In this document: piece by piece, positions 47,639-56,194 of the stretch
Position numbering within the stretch: position 1 is the first letter of the stretch
Layout of the letters: each line of letters starts with the position of its first letter
Source of the DNA: Pseudomonas shirazensis
GTDB taxonomy: Bacteria > Pseudomonadota > Gammaproteobacteria > Pseudomonadales > Pseudomonadaceae
Length of the DNA: 64,000 nucleotides
Direction of reading: 5' to 3'
Assembly: GCF_014268785.2 (NCBI RefSeq)
Contig: NZ_JABWRD020000001.1
Coordinates: 633,001-697,000 of the forward strand
Program-made: the position numbers and the translations under genes
Notes under the pieces: generated by a model
The model's input: the letters and a program-made list of their open reading frames with translations, nothing else
Database searches by the model: none
What the model was told of the DNA's origin: nothing

Positions 47639-49291
47639 ATGACGATCACGAACACCTCGAAACTGCTGCTCGCAGGTTTCACCCTCAGTTGTGGGCTGGC
47701 CAACGCCCAGGCTGCCGAAACCAAGCGGGTGGACGTCTTGCTGGTTGGCGGCGGGATCATGAGTTCGACCCTGGCGATCTGGCTCAACGAACTGGAGCCG
47801 AGCTGGTCGATGGAGATGGTCGAGCGCCTGGACAAGGTCGCCGAAGAAAGCTCCAACGGCTGGAACAACGCCGGCACTGGGCACTCTGCGCTGGCCGAAC
47901 TCAATTACACCCCCGAGAAAGACGGCAAGATCGACATCACCAAGGCGGTGGAAATCAACGAATCGTTCCAGATCACTCGCCAGTTCCTCGCCTGGCAGGT
48001 CAAGAACGGCGTGTTGAAAAACCCACGCTCGTTCATCAATTCAACGCCGCACATGAGTTTCGTCTGGGGCGATGACAACATTCGTTTCCTGAAAAAACGC
48101 TACGACGCGCTCCAGGCCAGCCCGCTATTCAGGGGGATGCAGTATTCCGAAGACCCTGCCCAGATCAAAAAATGGGTGCCGGTGATGATGGAAGGGCGCG
48201 ACCCCAATCAGAAGCTTGCGGCGACCTGGACGCCGCTCGGCACCGACGTCAACTTTGGTGAAATTACCCGCCAGTACGTAGGGTATTTGCAGTCACGCGA
48301 AAACTTCAGCCTCAAGCTCTCCAGCGAAGTGCAGGACATCAGCCGCAACGACGATGGCTCCTGGCACGTCGAGTACAAGAACCTCAAGGATGGCAGCAAG
48401 TCGGCCACCGATGCCAAGTTCCTGTTCATCGGTGCTGGCGGCGCAGCGCTGCCGCTGCTGCAGAAGTCCGGCATCGAAGAGGCCAAGGATTACGCAGGCT
48501 TCCCCGTGGGTGGCTCGTTCCTGGTGACCGACAATCCAGCTATCGCCGAGCGCCACATGGCCAAGGCCTACGGCATCGCTGCAACCGGTGCGCCGCCCAT
48601 GTCGGTGCCGCATCTTGATACCCGTGTGCTCGATGGCAAGCGGATGATCCTGTTCGGCCCGTTCGCGACCTTTTCGACCAAGTTCCTCAAACAGGGCTCG
48701 CTGTTCGATCTTGTGGCCAGCATGAGCTTGCACAACACCTGGCCGATGGTGCGTGTTGGCGTGCGTGAGTTCGACCTGGTGCAGTACCTGATTGGCCAGG
48801 TACTGCAGTCCGATGACGACCGCTTCGAAGCGTTGCAGACCTACTTCCCCGAGGCGAAGAAAGAAGACTGGCGCCTGTGGCAGGCCGGTCAGCGCGTGCA
48901 GATCATCAAGAAAGACGAAAACCAGGGCGGGGTGCTCAAGCTCGGCACTGAAGTGGTCGCGTCCAAGGATGGCAGTATCGCCGGCCTGCTCGGTGCATCG
49001 CCGGGCGCTTCGACTGCGCCGCCGATCATGCTCGATTTGCTCAACAAGGTGTTCAAGGACAAGCTCGCGAGCGCGCCGTGGCAGGACAAGATCAAGCAGA
49101 TCATCCCATCGTACGGCACGCATCTGAACGACAGCCCCGAGCGGGTCGAGGAGGAGTGGGCCTACACCAGCGAGATTCTCCAGCTGACCCCGCCACCGGC
49201 CATCGACAAGCGTCAGGACCCGGCCAACCCGGATGATATCGACCCGGTCAGCCAGGACCATCAGACCACTGACCCTGACCTCAAGCCCTGA
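47639..49291 (+). CDS. mqo: Malate:quinone oxidoreductase
   Basis: 550 residues. FAD-binding [18 protein letters not shown] (about 32-49), then the Mqo hallmark '[20 protein letters not shown]', [14 protein letters not shown], '[17 protein letters not shown]' and '[20 protein letters not shown]'. It oxidises malate to oxaloacetate and feeds electrons into the quinone pool at the inner membrane. A signal-peptide-like N-terminus ([19 protein letters not shown]) is present, as in some additional pseudomonad Mqo copies, so this may be a second paralogue. The C-terminal tail is Asp/Pro-rich. The 235 bases upstream show no other gene. Confidence 0.93.
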   Translation: MTITNTSKLLLAGFTLSCGLANAQAAETKRVDVLLVGGGIMSSTLAIWLNELEPSWSMEMVERLDKVAEESSNGWNNAGTGHSALAELNYTPEKDGKIDITKAVEINESFQITRQFLAWQVKNGVLKNPRSFINSTPHMSFVWGDDNIRFLKKRYDALQASPLFRGMQYSEDPAQIKKWVPVMMEGRDPNQKLAATWTPLGTDVNFGEITRQYVGYLQSRENFSLKLSSEVQDISRNDDGSWHVEYKNLKDGSKSATDAKFLFIGAGGAALPLLQKSGIEEAKDYAGFPVGGSFLVTDNPAIAERHMAKAYGIAATGAPPMSVPHLDTRVLDGKRMILFGPFATFSTKFLKQGSLFDLVASMSLHNTWPMVRVGVREFDLVQYLIGQVLQSDDDRFEALQTYFPEAKKEDWRLWQAGQRVQIIKKDENQGGVLKLGTEVVASKDGSIAGLLGASPGASTAPPIMLDLLNKVFKDKLASAPWQDKIKQIIPSYGTHLNDSPERVEEEWAYTSEILQLTPPPAIDKRQDPANPDDIDPVSQDHQTTDPDLKP

Positions 49292-49311
49292 TCAGCAAAA
49301 CCTGCAATGCA

Positions 49312-49338
49312 GAAGGGGCGCCATCATGGCGCCCCTTC
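49312..49338. terminator. Bidirectional terminator after mqo
   Basis: GAAGGGGCGCCA-tca-TGGCGCCCCTTC is a perfect 12-base stem with a three-base loop between the convergent mqo and carboxyspermidine dehydrogenase genes. A short T-rich stretch follows. Confidence 0.85.
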
Positions 49339-49348
49339 GTGTTACTGC

Positions 49349-50593
49349 TTAGGCTTCAGCGTCCCAGGGACGATCGCCGTGTTCATCCTTGATACGGGTC
49401 GGCAGGCCCATCACGTCCAGCGCCTTGAGGAACGGCTCGGCTGGCAGCTCCTCGACGTTGGCCATGCGCTTGACGTCCCATTCGCCGCGAGCAACCAGCA
49501 ACGCCGCCGCCACTGGCGGAACGCCTGCGGTGTAGGAGATGCCCTGGCTGTCGGTCTCGGCGTAGGCTTCTTCGTGATCAGCCACGTTGTAGATGAACAC
49601 TTCGCGCGGCTGGCCGTTCTTGCGGCCCTTGACCAGGTCACCGATGCAGGTCTTGCCGGTGTAGCCAGGCGCCAGCGAGGACGGGTCAGGCAGCACTGCC
49701 TTGACCACTTTCAACGGCACCACTTCAAGGCCTTCAGCGGTCTTGACCGGTTGCTCTGAGAGCAGGCCAAGGTTTTTCAGCACGGTGAAGACGTTGATGT
49801 AGTGCTCGCCGAAGCTCATCCAGAAGCGCACGTTGGGCACGCCGAGGTTTTTCGACAGCGAGTGCACTTCGTCGTGACCGGTCAGGTACAGGTTCTGCGA
49901 GCCGACCACCGGCAGGTCGTCGGTGCGCTTGACCTCGAACATGGTATTGCTGGTCCACTGGCTGTTCTGCCAGCTCCACACTTGCCCGGTGAACTCGCGG
50001 AAGTTGATTTCCGGGTCGAAGTTGGTGGCGAAGTACTTGCCATGCGAGCCAGCATTGACGTCGAGAATGTCGATCGAGTCAATCTGGTCGAAGTATTGCT
50101 GCTGTGCCAGTGCGGCATAGCTGTTGACCACACCCGGGTCGAAACCGACGCCGAGAATGGCTGTGATGTTCTTGTCCTGGCATTCTTCGAGGTGTTTCCA
50201 CTCGTAGTTGCCGTACCACGGCGGGGTCTCGCAGATCTTGCCCGGCTCTTCGTGGATGGCGGTGTCCAGATAGGCAACGCCGGTATCGATGCAGGCGCGC
50301 AGCACCGACATGTTGAGGAATGCAGAGCCTACGTTGATCACGATCTGCGATTCGGTCTCGCGGATCAGTGCCTTGGTCGCCTCGATATCGAGTGCATTTA
50401 GCGAGAAGGCGTGGATATCGGCGGGAACCTTGAGGCTGCCCTTGGCCTTGACGCTGTCGATGATGGCCTGGCATTTGGAGATGTTCCGTGACGCAATGGC
50501 AATACGACCGAGTTCGTCGTTATGCTGCGCGCACTTGTGGGCCACCACCTTGGCGACACCTCCTGCACCAATGATAAGAACGTTCTTCTTCAA
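49349..50593 (-). CDS. Carboxy(nor)spermidine dehydrogenase (saccharopine dehydrogenase fold)
   Basis: 414 residues. Cofactor motif VLIIGAGGVAKVVAHKC (about 5-21) and family stretches 'ILGVGFDPGVVNSYAALA' and GKYFATNFDPEINFREFTG. It joins putrescine to aspartate semialdehyde, the first step of the alternative spermidine route. The start codon is TTG (50593), chosen because 'aaggagcaagggataaa' precedes it and MKKNVLII is the expected N-terminus. Followed 31 bases upstream by the decarboxylase gene, in the same operon. Confidence 0.9.
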   Translation of the reverse strand: MKKNVLIIGAGGVAKVVAHKCAQHNDELGRIAIASRNISKCQAIIDSVKAKGSLKVPADIHAFSLNALDIEATKALIRETESQIVINVGSAFLNMSVLRACIDTGVAYLDTAIHEEPGKICETPPWYGNYEWKHLEECQDKNITAILGVGFDPGVVNSYAALAQQQYFDQIDSIDILDVNAGSHGKYFATNFDPEINFREFTGQVWSWQNSQWTSNTMFEVKRTDDLPVVGSQNLYLTGHDEVHSLSKNLGVPNVRFWMSFGEHYINVFTVLKNLGLLSEQPVKTAEGLEVVPLKVVKAVLPDPSSLAPGYTGKTCIGDLVKGRKNGQPREVFIYNVADHEEAYAETDSQGISYTAGVPPVAAALLVARGEWDVKRMANVEELPAEPFLKALDVMGLPTRIKDEHGDRPWDAEA

Positions 50594-50624
50594 TTTATCC
50601 CTTGCTCCTTACTGAAGGCCTGAC

Positions 50625-51722
50625 TTACGACAGGCTGGAAACGTAGTCTTCAAAACCGAACTCGCGGACCACTTCGACGCTGCCGTCGAGTTGCTTGACC
50701 ACAATGGATGGCATTTTCAAACCGTTGAACCAGTTTTTCTTGACCATGGTGTAACCGGCCGCGTCGATGAACGACAGGCGATCACCAATGGCCAGCGGAC
50801 GATCGAATTGGTACTCGCCGAAGATGTCACCGGCCAGGCACGACTTGCCGCACACCATGTAGCTGTGCGCGCCATCGTTCGGGGCCATCTTGGCGTCGAG
50901 GCGATAGATCAATAGGTCGAGCATGTGCGCTTCGATCGAGCTGTCGACCACGGCCAGGTTCTTGCCGTTGTACAGGGTGTCGAGCACGGTCACTTCCAGC
51001 GAGGCACTCTGGGTGATGGCGGCTTCGCCCGGCTCCAGGTACACCTGCACGCCGTACTTCTCGGAGAAGCCCTTAAGGCGTGCGCAGAACTCGTCCAACG
51101 CATAGTCGGCACCGGTGAAGTGGATACCGCCACCGAGGCTGACCCACTCGACCCTGTGCAGCAGATGGCCAAAGCGCTCTTCGATGTGCGCAAGCATCTT
51201 GTCGAACAGGCTGAAGTCGCCGTTCTCGCAGTTGTTGTGGAACATGAAACCAGAGATCTGGCCGATGACCTGCTCGATCTTCTCCGGGTCCCATTCGCCG
51301 AGGCGGCTGAATGGGCGCGCCGGGTCGGCCAGCAGGTAATCGGAGCTGCTCACTTGCGGGTTGACGCGCAGGCCGCGGACCTTGCCTTCGGACTGTTCGG
51401 CAAAGCGCTGCAGCTGGCCGATCGAGTTGAAGATGATCTTGTCGCAGTTGGCGAGCATGTCTTCGATTTCGTCATCGGCCCAGGCCACGCTGTAGGCGTG
51501 GGTTTCGCCGACGAACTTCTCCCGGCCCAGTTTGAGCTCGTAGAGCGAGGACGAAGTGGTGCCGTCCATGTATTGCTGCATCAGGTCGAATACCGACCAG
51601 GTGGCAAAGCACTTGAGTGCCAGCAGCGCCTTGGCGCCGGAGTGTTCGCGCACGTAGGCAATCTTCTCGAGGTTGCCCAGCAGCTTCTGTTTGTCGATGA
51701 GGTAGTACGGCGTCTTGATCAT
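50625..51722 (-). CDS. nspC: Carboxynorspermidine decarboxylase
   Basis: 365 residues of the fold-III PLP decarboxylase class. The PLP Lys lies in GAKALLALKCFATW (about Lys37), with 'VSLGGGIHFTGADYALDEFC' and the later CGKSCLAGD motif holding the catalytic Cys that accompanies PLP. It removes CO2 from carboxyspermidine or carboxynorspermidine to give the polyamine in the cytoplasm. First gene of the operon with the dehydrogenase. A GC-rich stretch precedes the ATG. Confidence 0.92.
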   Translation of the reverse strand: MIKTPYYLIDKQKLLGNLEKIAYVREHSGAKALLALKCFATWSVFDLMQQYMDGTTSSSLYELKLGREKFVGETHAYSVAWADDEIEDMLANCDKIIFNSIGQLQRFAEQSEGKVRGLRVNPQVSSSDYLLADPARPFSRLGEWDPEKIEQVIGQISGFMFHNNCENGDFSLFDKMLAHIEERFGHLLHRVEWVSLGGGIHFTGADYALDEFCARLKGFSEKYGVQVYLEPGEAAITQSASLEVTVLDTLYNGKNLAVVDSSIEAHMLDLLIYRLDAKMAPNDGAHSYMVCGKSCLAGDIFGEYQFDRPLAIGDRLSFIDAAGYTMVKKNWFNGLKMPSIVVKQLDGSVEVVREFGFEDYVSSLS

Positions 51723-51929
51723 TTAAGGCCCCCGGCCAGGCCGGCCAAAAAAAGGACACGCATTGTGCCTTCACTGGCCGCATATCGAAAGGGTCGTAGA
51801 CGCATTTCGTCAGAGTTGTGTGTCGCCCTGCACCTGTTGTCGCCATTGGGCGAACGGCGAGGAATTATTTCCCGCAGCTGAGGCCTAGTAAAACAGACAG
51901 ATATGACGGTCGTGAGGACGCATCAACCG

Positions 51930-52139
51930 ATGAGCACAAAATACAAAGTGGGCGATACGGTGCGCTGGAATTCCGAGGCCGGGGTCATTCACGGCACGGT
52001 GACCAAGGTGCATCTGCACGATGTCGAGTTCATGGGCAGGCAGCGCCATTGCTCGGAGGATGAGCCGCAATACGAGGTCAAAAGTGCCAAGACCGGGCAC
52101 CTGGCGATGCACCGTGAACACGCCTTGCACAAGGAGTGA
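51930..52139 (+). CDS. Small DUF2945/HVA1-type TUDOR-like protein
   Basis: 69 residues from ATG 51930 (MSTKYKVGDTVRWNSEAGVI), continuing HGTVTKVHLHDVEF and ending REHALHKE. The KxGDxVxWxSExGxxxGxV pattern is the hypervirulence-associated TUDOR-like domain (DUF2945), a small beta fold. No role is known in bacteria. An earlier ATG at 51903 has no ribosome site; 'gtgaggacg' lies before 51930. It is followed by the PepSY gene after 58 bases. Confidence 0.8.
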   Translation: MSTKYKVGDTVRWNSEAGVIHGTVTKVHLHDVEFMGRQRHCSEDEPQYEVKSAKTGHLAMHREHALHKE

Positions 52140-52197
52140 ACCTTCGCCGTACTCGACCGGTCGCAGCAAATACCTTCATGCAAAAAGGACGTTAACG

Positions 52198-52470
52198 ATG
52201 AAATCGATGACTCGACTGTTCACAGGTCTCGCTCTGGTAGGTGCATTGGGCGCAAGCGCAGCCTGGGCTGACCAGCCTGGCGCCGACTGGAAAGTCACCA
52301 AGGATCAGGCCGAAGCCAGCCTCAAGGCCGCCGGCTACACCCAGATCACCAAGATCGAGGCCGACGACGGCCATTGGGAAGGCGAGGGCGTCAAGGCTGA
52401 TGGCATGAAGTACGACTTCCATGTTGACCCGTACAGCGGCAAAGTCACCAAGGACGAGATGGATCATTGA
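52198..52470 (+). CDS. Secreted PepSY-domain protein
   Basis: 90 residues. Signal peptide (MKSMTRLFTGLALVGALGAS, cleavage near AWA-DQ) followed by one PepSY-like domain: VTKDQAEASLKAAGYTQITK and YDFHVDPYSGKVTKDEMD. Such periplasmic domains may inhibit peptidases or bind metals. Ribosome site 'aaaaaggacgttaacg'. Monocistronic, with its own terminator at 52508. Confidence 0.87.
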   Translation: MKSMTRLFTGLALVGALGASAAWADQPGADWKVTKDQAEASLKAAGYTQITKIEADDGHWEGEGVKADGMKYDFHVDPYSGKVTKDEMDH

Positions 52471-52507
52471 TGGGCAGTAACTGACGTTTTCTGCGGTGGT
52501 GCTCTTG

Positions 52508-52533
52508 GCCCGTGCTCGTCACGGGCTTTTTTT
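52508..52533 (+). terminator. Rho-independent terminator of the PepSY gene
   Basis: GCCCGTG-ctcgt-CACGGGC with a perfect seven-base stem is followed by seven T, 38 bases past the stop. Confidence 0.9.
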
Positions 52534-52549
52534 ACGCGCTTGGAAAGAG

Positions 52550-53464
52550 CTACTGCGCAGCCAACCACAGCTGAATCTGCTCAAGCGTGGCCGTAGCCCC
52601 ACCACACACGACCAACAGCACCTTGCGGTAGTTACCCAACACCTCTGCTTTATAAGCCAACGCCAGTGCCGCACCGCAGGCCGGCTCGACCAGCAGACGG
52701 TGATCGGCGAGGAAGCGCTCACACGCCTGCAGCGCCTCGCGGTCCGTGACCAAATGGCTTTCAACCGGATGGCTGCGCGCGCATTCCAGCGCTTGCTCCG
52801 CAACCCGCTTGGCGCCCAGGGAAGTGGCGATGGAGCTCAGCGCAGGCAGCTCGACCGTGTGACCAGCCTCGACTGCGGCGTGAAACGACGCCGCGCCTGT
52901 GGTCTCTACCGCCAGTACCGGCACATCGTCCCAGCCATTGCGCTTGAGGCCTTCGACTACGCCGCTGAGCAGGCCGCCACCACCGACCGACAAGATCAGC
53001 GCATCGGGCTTGCAGCCGGCAGCGGCGACTTCGTCGATCAGGCTGGCGTGGCCGGTCCACAGCAGTGGGTCATCGAATGGATGAATGAAGGCATCATTGG
53101 CGCCGACCAGGGTTTGCGCCAGCTGGTTGGCTTCCTGCCAGGAGCCGCCGTGGACGATGACCTTGGCGTCCTCCAGGCGCAGCAGCTGCCTGGCCCGCTC
53201 GCTGGTGGTCTCGGGGACGACCACGGTCACCGGCACGCCCAAACTGCGCCCGGCAAAGGCCACCGCCAGCCCGGCGTTACCGCCCGATGAAGATACAAAG
53301 TGACGCGCACCGCGAGCATGGTGCAGCTCACAGGCGTGGCCAACCCCGCGCAGCTTGAACGAGCCGCACGGCTGCAGGGCGTCGAGCTTGAGCCAGATCG
53401 AACGGCCGGCGGCGAGCGACATCGGCCGCGATTCGATCAAGGGGGTTTGGATGTGCAAAGGCAT
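52550..53464 (-). CDS. PLP-dependent L-serine/threonine dehydratase-like
   Basis: 304 residues, fold-II PLP enzyme: catalytic Lys37 in GSFKLRG, phosphate loop VSSSGGNAGLAVA, and the glycine loop SVGGGGLLSGV. Layout and length fit the mammalian-type serine dehydratase, which converts serine or threonine to a 2-oxo acid plus ammonia in the cytoplasm. Related enzymes also act on D- or hydroxy-amino acids. Start ATG 53464 after 'cggagatcagc'. It follows the YheO-type regulator by 16 bases in one operon. Confidence 0.87.
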   Translation of the reverse strand: MPLHIQTPLIESRPMSLAAGRSIWLKLDALQPCGSFKLRGVGHACELHHARGARHFVSSSGGNAGLAVAFAGRSLGVPVTVVVPETTSERARQLLRLEDAKVIVHGGSWQEANQLAQTLVGANDAFIHPFDDPLLWTGHASLIDEVAAAGCKPDALILSVGGGGLLSGVVEGLKRNGWDDVPVLAVETTGAASFHAAVEAGHTVELPALSSIATSLGAKRVAEQALECARSHPVESHLVTDREALQACERFLADHRLLVEPACGAALALAYKAEVLGNYRKVLLVVCGGATATLEQIQLWLAAQ

Positions 53465-53480
53465 GCTGATCTCCGCTGGA

Positions 53481-54185
53481 TTATGGCTGGCGGGGCGCTG
53501 CAGTGGGCTCGCCACGCAGCTGCTCCAGATAGTTGTAAACGGTGTAGCGGGTCACGCCGAGCGCGGCTGCGGCCTTCTCGACCCCACCCTTGACGATGAA
53601 CAGGCCGCGCTCCTGCATCAGGCGCACGGCCTCGACCTTGGCCTGCTTGTTGAGCCGGCCCTGACCAGATGAAGCCAGGGCGCTGTCGATGATCTGGGTC
53701 ATCAGCAGCGCCATGTCGGCCGCGTCCTCAACCACCGCCACTGCAGATGGCGCGGCAGTCACTGGCTGCAGCTGGGTGAGAAAGGCGAGGGCGGCGTCCA
53801 GCCCACTGTTGTCGACGTTGATGCACAGGCTGGCGAACGGCTGCCCTTCGCTGTCGCGCAGGATCGCCGTGGCGCTGCGCAGGGTGCGGCCTTTGATCAA
53901 GGTGGGGTAGTCGGGCAGGATCACCGGCTCGCAGCCAGGCTGGTTGGCCGCCTGCATCAGGGCCTTGAAGCCCTGGTCCTGCTCCGGCGCGGCAAGGATC
54001 GGGCTGCCGACTACGCGCCCAGATAGCTGGCCATTGGCGATGGCCACCACCGATTGCTCGGGCTGGTCGAGGTCGTGCAGGAGGATTTCCATATTGCGCC
54101 CGGCCACGCTGCCGATTGCCGCGATGGCGGCTTTCAGCGTGGAGAGGACAATCTGGCGTTCACGAAGAATGTGTGCAGCGCGCAT
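53481..54185 (-). CDS. YheO/DauR-type transcriptional regulator (PAS-like plus HTH)
   Basis: 234 residues. N-terminal YheO-like PAS domain ('NMEILLHDLDQPEQSVVAIA', LCINVD) and a C-terminal helix-turn-helix near 190-222 (FIVKGGVEKAAAALGVTRYT). DauR of P. aeruginosa represses D-arginine catabolism and is the best-known member. It precedes the serine/threonine dehydratase gene by 16 bases. A 17-base inverted repeat sits directly before its start codon, so autoregulation is likely. Substrate probably an amino acid, possibly a D-isomer. Confidence 0.87.
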   Translation of the reverse strand: MRAAHILRERQIVLSTLKAAIAAIGSVAGRNMEILLHDLDQPEQSVVAIANGQLSGRVVGSPILAAPEQDQGFKALMQAANQPGCEPVILPDYPTLIKGRTLRSATAILRDSEGQPFASLCINVDNSGLDAALAFLTQLQPVTAAPSAVAVVEDAADMALLMTQIIDSALASSGQGRLNKQAKVEAVRLMQERGLFIVKGGVEKAAAALGVTRYTVYNYLEQLRGEPTAAPRQP

Positions 54186-54187
54186 GG

Positions 54188-54230
54188 ATAATTCAACAAA
54201 ATGTCAATTTTTAACATTCTGTTGAATTAT
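54188..54230. promoter_or_regulatory. Long palindromic operator before the YheO/DauR-type gene
   Basis: ATAATTCAACAAAATGT (54188-54204) and ACATTCTGTTGAATTAT (54214-54230) form a 17-base inverted repeat with one mismatch around a nine-base AT-rich centre. It starts three bases before the regulator's ATG. Its position indicates repression of the regulator-dehydratase operon. Confidence 0.75.
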
Positions 54231-54259
54231 CGCGAGGGCGTCAATCGCCAGCGCGTGGT

Positions 54260-55963
54260 TTAGCCCAGTGCCGGAGTGCGCGGCGGCACGATGCGGCGCG
54301 AGCCGGTCGACTCGAAGGCGCAGGCGAAGCTCAGCAGGGCCGAGTCATCGTAGGCACGGCCGGCAAAGGTCAGCCCGACCGGCATACCGATATCGGCCAT
54401 CACACCCATCGGCACGGTTACGGTCGGCACGCCCAGGTGGCGGATCGCGAGGTTACCGTTGGCAACCCAGACGCCGTTGCTCCAGGCAATGTCGGCCGAG
54501 GCCGGATTGACGTCGGCATCGGCGGGGCCAACATCGGCCACCGTCGGGAACAGCACGGCGTGCAAGCCAAGCTGGTCCATCCAGTCTTCCAGGTCGAGCT
54601 TGCGCGTCTGCTCCAGGCCGCGCAGGCCATCGGCAACGGTGTCGATCTGATCCCAGCTCTTGAGGCCGCGCTTGGCCATGTTGACGTATTCGTCCATGCC
54701 GGCCGCGAGGTCGTCTTCACGGTTAGGCAGGGTGCCCGGGTCGTGCGGGAAGATCTGCGGCCCGTCGACATCGGCGAGGCAGTTGAGCTTGGGGTCGTTG
54801 TTGGCGCGCAGGAAGTCGTCAAAGGCCCAGCCGGACAACTCCCACAGCTCGTCGTGGAGAAACTCCTTGCTGACGATGCCACGGTTGTACACGGTCGGCG
54901 CGCCCGGGCGATCGCCTTCGCAGTTGGACACCAGCGGGAAGTCCACCTCGATCACTTCGGCGCCGGCGGCTTCCAGCGCCTGGCGTGCCTGCTGCCACAA
55001 CGCGATGACGCTTGGGCGAGTGTGGATACGCTGGCCGGTCGGGCCACCGATGCCAGGTTTTTCCGAGGTGCCGGCGAGTTCGTCGGCATTGATATACATG
55101 CGTGGCACGCCGAGGCGCTTGCCTTGCAGCGAGCTGGCATCCTGCGCCAGATCAAGATAAGACGCCGGGCGCACCGCTGATGCCTTGGGGATCGGTACCC
55201 ACGGCTGCAGGCGCCACAGATCGCCACGGGTGTCGGCGTCGTCGGCCACCACCACGTCGAGGATTTCCAGCAGGTCGTGCATGGTCCGCGCAAACGGCAC
55301 CACCACATCCATGGTCGGCGTCAGCGGCCAGTTGCCGCGCACCGAGATCACCCCGCGCGACGGCGTGTAGGCGCACAGGCCGTTGTTCGAGGCCGGGCCG
55401 CGGCCGCTGGACCAGGTTTCTTCAGCCAGGCCAAACGCGCAGAAGCTCGCGGCGGTGGCGGTGCCGGCACCGTTGGACGAGCCGGAGGCAAACGGTGCGG
55501 TCAGGTAGGCGGCGTTGTACGGGCTCTCGGCGCGGCCATACACGCCGCGCTGCATGCCGCCGTTGGCCATCGGCGGCATGTTGGTCTTGCCCAGGCAGAC
55601 CGCACCGGCGGCGCGCAGTCGCTCGATGGTGAAGGCGTCCCGTTGCGCCACCAGCTTGGCAAACGCCGGGCTGCCGGAGGCGGCGGTCATGCCTTTGACC
55701 AGATAGCTGTCCTTGGCGGTGTAGGGGATGCCTTCCAGCGGGCCGCGGCTTTCACCACGAGCACGGCGAGCATCGGACGCCTGGGCTTCGGCGATCGCCT
55801 CTGGGTTGCGCACCACGACCGCATTCAGCGCGCTGGCGCTGTCGGTCGTGTCATAGGCATCGATGCGTGCCAGGTACGCCTTGACCAGTTCGACCGCTGT
55901 GGTGCGGCCAGCTTCGAGCGCGGCGCGCAGCTCGGCAATGGAAACCTCGGTTACCTCGATCAT
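54260..55963 (-). CDS. Amidase signature family enzyme
   Basis: 567 residues. The Ser-cisSer-Lys triad is indicated by Lys in YTAKDSY (about 83) and the serines in 'FASGSSNGAGTATAASFCAF' (about 159-178), a variant of the GGSSGG signature. Preceding 'GKTNMPPMANGGMQRGVYGR' is typical. It hydrolyses an amide bond in the cytoplasm; substrate unknown. I start at ATG 55963 after 'ttggtgacagc'. Transcribed towards the regulator-dehydratase operon but separated by a strong operator, so it is probably a separate unit. Confidence 0.88.
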   Translation of the reverse strand: MIEVTEVSIAELRAALEAGRTTAVELVKAYLARIDAYDTTDSASALNAVVVRNPEAIAEAQASDARRARGESRGPLEGIPYTAKDSYLVKGMTAASGSPAFAKLVAQRDAFTIERLRAAGAVCLGKTNMPPMANGGMQRGVYGRAESPYNAAYLTAPFASGSSNGAGTATAASFCAFGLAEETWSSGRGPASNNGLCAYTPSRGVISVRGNWPLTPTMDVVVPFARTMHDLLEILDVVVADDADTRGDLWRLQPWVPIPKASAVRPASYLDLAQDASSLQGKRLGVPRMYINADELAGTSEKPGIGGPTGQRIHTRPSVIALWQQARQALEAAGAEVIEVDFPLVSNCEGDRPGAPTVYNRGIVSKEFLHDELWELSGWAFDDFLRANNDPKLNCLADVDGPQIFPHDPGTLPNREDDLAAGMDEYVNMAKRGLKSWDQIDTVADGLRGLEQTRKLDLEDWMDQLGLHAVLFPTVADVGPADADVNPASADIAWSNGVWVANGNLAIRHLGVPTVTVPMGVMADIGMPVGLTFAGRAYDDSALLSFACAFESTGSRRIVPPRTPALG

Positions 55964-56194
55964 GCTGTCACCAAACGTATACAGGTGGGGGCTAGTGGCG
56001 CGAGTGTACAAGAAGGACTGGGGGGAAGCAGGCTTGCAGCGGGGAAAAGCATTGTTGCAGGGCGGCATTTATTGGCCCTATTTTCCCTGAGCATTGATCG
56101 TTTTCCTACAGACATTGTCGGACGAACCATGCACGGTCTACGCTTGACCTGAAAAAAAGTGCGCATGATGCGCCACGCTGGAGCCAACTTTCTG

